Below are positions 22,428-23,968 of a DNA stretch of 23,968 nt, piece after piece. Location: NCBI GenBank assembly GCA_023255415.1, contig JALRIN010000039.1:1-23968 (forward strand). Direction: 5' to 3'. The notes under the pieces were generated by a model, which saw only the letters and a list, made by a program, of their open reading frames with translations, was not told the DNA's origin and ran no database searches. A program made the translations under genes and the position numbers. Each line of letters opens with the position of its first letter. Within the stretch, counting starts at the first letter, position 1. This stretch comes from Cypionkella sp. GTDB taxonomy: Bacteria > Pseudomonadota > Alphaproteobacteria > Rhodobacterales > Rhodobacteraceae.

Positions 22428-23968
22428 TCAGGATCTGCGGGCCTTGCGGATCAAATCAAGGATGTCTTTGGCGGCCGAGGGGATATTGGTGCCGGGGCCA
22501 AACATGGCTTTGACGCCCGCGTCATAGAGGAATTGGTAGTCTTGTTGCGGAATGACGCCGCCGCAGATCACCAGGATCTCGCCCGCGCCGGCGGCTTGCA
22601 GGGCTTCGACCAGTTTCGGCGCCAGGGTTTTATGGCCAGCGGCCTGGCTGGAGATGCCGATGACATGGACATCATTGTCGATGGCGTCTTGCGCGGCTTC
22701 GGCGGGGGTTTGGAACAGCGGGCCGACATCGACGTCAAAGCCGATATCGGCAAAGGCGGTGGCGATGACTTTGGCGCCGCGATCATGGCCGTCTTGGCCC
22801 ATTTTCACCACCAGCATGCGCGGACGGCGGCCTTCTTCAGTGGCGAAGGCTTCGACATCGGCCTGGATGGCGGCAAAGCCTGCATCGCCTTCGTAGGCCG
22901 CGCCATAGACGCCGGCGAGGGTTTTGACCTCGGCGCGGTGGCGGCCAAAGACGGTTTCCATGGCCATGCTGATTTCTCCGACGGTGGCGCGGGCGCGGGC
23001 TGCGGTGACGGCGGCGGCAAGCAAGTTGCCGTCATGGCCTGCCGCGAAGGTAAGGGCGGCAAGGGCGGCTTGGGCTGCCGCCTCGTCGCGGGTGGCGCGG
23101 GTGGCGGTGAGCCTTGAGATCTGGGCCTCGCGCACGGCGTGGTTGTCGATATCAAGGATGTCGATTGGGTCTTCTTTGGCCAAGCGGTATTTGTTGACGC
23201 CGACCACGACATCGGTGCCGCGGTCGATGGCGGCCTGACGTTTGGCCGCCGATTCCTCGATCCGCAGTTTTGGCATGCCCGAGGCCACGGCCTTGGTCAT
23301 GCCGCCCATCGCTTCGACCTCTTCGATCAGCTTCCAGGCCTCGGTGGCCAGTTGGTCGGTCAGGCTTTCGACGTAGTAGCTGCCAGCCAGTGGGTCGACC
23401 ACATGGGTGACGCCGGTTTCTTCTTGCAAGATCAGCTGGGTGTTGCGCGCGATGCGGGCCGAGAAGTCGGTGGGCAGGCCCATCGCCTCGTCCAGCGCAT
23501 TGGTGTGCAGGCTTTGGGTGCCACCGAGCACCGCCGACATCGCCTCATAGGCGGTGCGGATGACGTTGTTATAGGGATCGGCCTCTTGCAAGGACACGCC
23601 CGAGGTTTGGCAATGGGTGCGCAGCATCAGGCTGCCCTGCTTTTGCGGATGAAACTCGGACATGATGCGGTGCCAAAGCAGGCGGGCGGCGCGCAGCTTT
23701 GCGGCCTCCATGAAGAAGTTCATGCCAATGGCGAAGAAAAAGCTGAGACGGCCAGCAAAGGCATCGACATCCATGCCGCGCGCGATGGCGGCGCGGACAT
23801 ATTCGCGGCCATCGGCCAAAGTATAGGCCAGTTCCTGCACAAGGTTCGCGCCCGCCTCTTGCATGTGATAGCCCGAGATCGAAATAGAGTTGAATTTCGG
23901 CATATTGGCGGAGGTATATGCGATGATGTCGCTGACGATCCGCATGCTCGGTTCGGGCGGATAGATAT
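22428..23968 (-). CDS. mutA: Methylmalonyl-CoA mutase, large chain, N-terminus off window
   Basis: Adenosylcobalamin-dependent isomerase interconverting methylmalonyl-CoA and succinyl-CoA, used in propionyl-CoA assimilation. The frame runs off the right edge (reading ...IYPPEPSMRIVSDI); about 513 of roughly 710 residues are present, so the ATG at 23945 is internal. Seen: the substrate-barrel segment SISISGYHMQEAGANLVQELAYTL with the conserved His, and RTHCQTSGVSLQ...QSLHTNALDEAMGLPTD. The C-terminal B12-binding domain has the DxHxxG motif (GQDGHDRGAKVIA) whose His coordinates cobalt, then IGISSQAAGHKTL and VICGGVIP. Single-chain bacterial type with barrel and B12 domains fused. It ends in a hairpin facing proS. 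Confidence 0.96.
   Translation of the reverse strand, partial: IYPPEPSMRIVSDIIAYTSANMPKFNSISISGYHMQEAGANLVQELAYTLADGREYVRAAIARGMDVDAFAGRLSFFFAIGMNFFMEAAKLRAARLLWHRIMSEFHPQKQGSLMLRTHCQTSGVSLQEADPYNNVIRTAYEAMSAVLGGTQSLHTNALDEAMGLPTDFSARIARNTQLILQEETGVTHVVDPLAGSYYVESLTDQLATEAWKLIEEVEAMGGMTKAVASGMPKLRIEESAAKRQAAIDRGTDVVVGVNKYRLAKEDPIDILDIDNHAVREAQISRLTATRATRDEAAAQAALAALTFAAGHDGNLLAAAVTAARARATVGEISMAMETVFGRHRAEVKTLAGVYGAAYEGDAGFAAIQADVEAFATEEGRRPRMLVVKMGQDGHDRGAKVIATAFADIGFDVDVGPLFQTPAEAAQDAIDNDVHVIGISSQAAGHKTLAPKLVEALQAAGAGEILVICGGVIPQQDYQFLYDAGVKAMFGPGTNIPSAAKDILDLIRKARRS

Overview
The window is high-GC DNA with tightly packed genes. Its gene content and protein style point to an alphaproteobacterium of the Rhodobacteraceae type: a short prolyl-tRNA synthetase, an Hda-ppk-ppx group, a glutaryl-CoA dehydrogenase, a B12-dependent methylmalonyl-CoA mutase and a FnrL-like site. 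I see no rRNA, tRNA, CRISPR array, insertion sequence or phage module. Two genes run off the ends: glutaryl-CoA dehydrogenase on the left and methylmalonyl-CoA mutase on the right.

Layout. Bases 1-1005 (+) hold the C-terminal five-sixths of gcdH, facing an ABC transporter across a shared terminator hairpin. Bases 1046-5205 (-) encode a complete polyamine/opine-type (PotABCD family) importer: a Tat-exported binding protein, a terminator-like hairpin, then ATPase and two permeases. A 426-base AT-rich divergent control region (5206-5631) separates it from a D-amino-acid dehydrogenase and an M29 aminopeptidase on the + strand (5638-8175). This block looks like a nutrient-scavenging unit for amino acids, peptides or amines. 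Bases 8176-10603 (-) hold the lipoprotein-release genes lolC/lolD followed by a small lipoprotein cytochrome c, whose own promoter region carries a near-perfect FNR box.

Bases 10680-19091 (-) form a co-oriented group, read in the order AI-2E/PerM-like permease, hda, ppk, ppx, glyoxalase-like, GNAT, TerB-J-domain protein, nuclease/phosphatase. Several junctions overlap by 1-4 bases, so the genes are probably translationally coupled. It joins replication control (Hda) to polyphosphate making and breaking (Ppk/Ppx).

Bases 19230-20807 (-) hold a membrane-anchored pentapeptide-repeat gene interrupted by two in-frame TAG codons, although the 30-base repeat period and the reading frame continue through both. 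Divergent from it is proS (20932-22269, +), which ends in an elaborate nested, mutually exclusive hairpin element before the mutase gene (22428 to the right edge, -).

No clearly new multigene system is evident. The points most worth checking are the double-amber pentapeptide gene, the FnrL-box cytochrome, the structured leader and operator cluster at 5206-5540, and the competing hairpins at 22294-22390.
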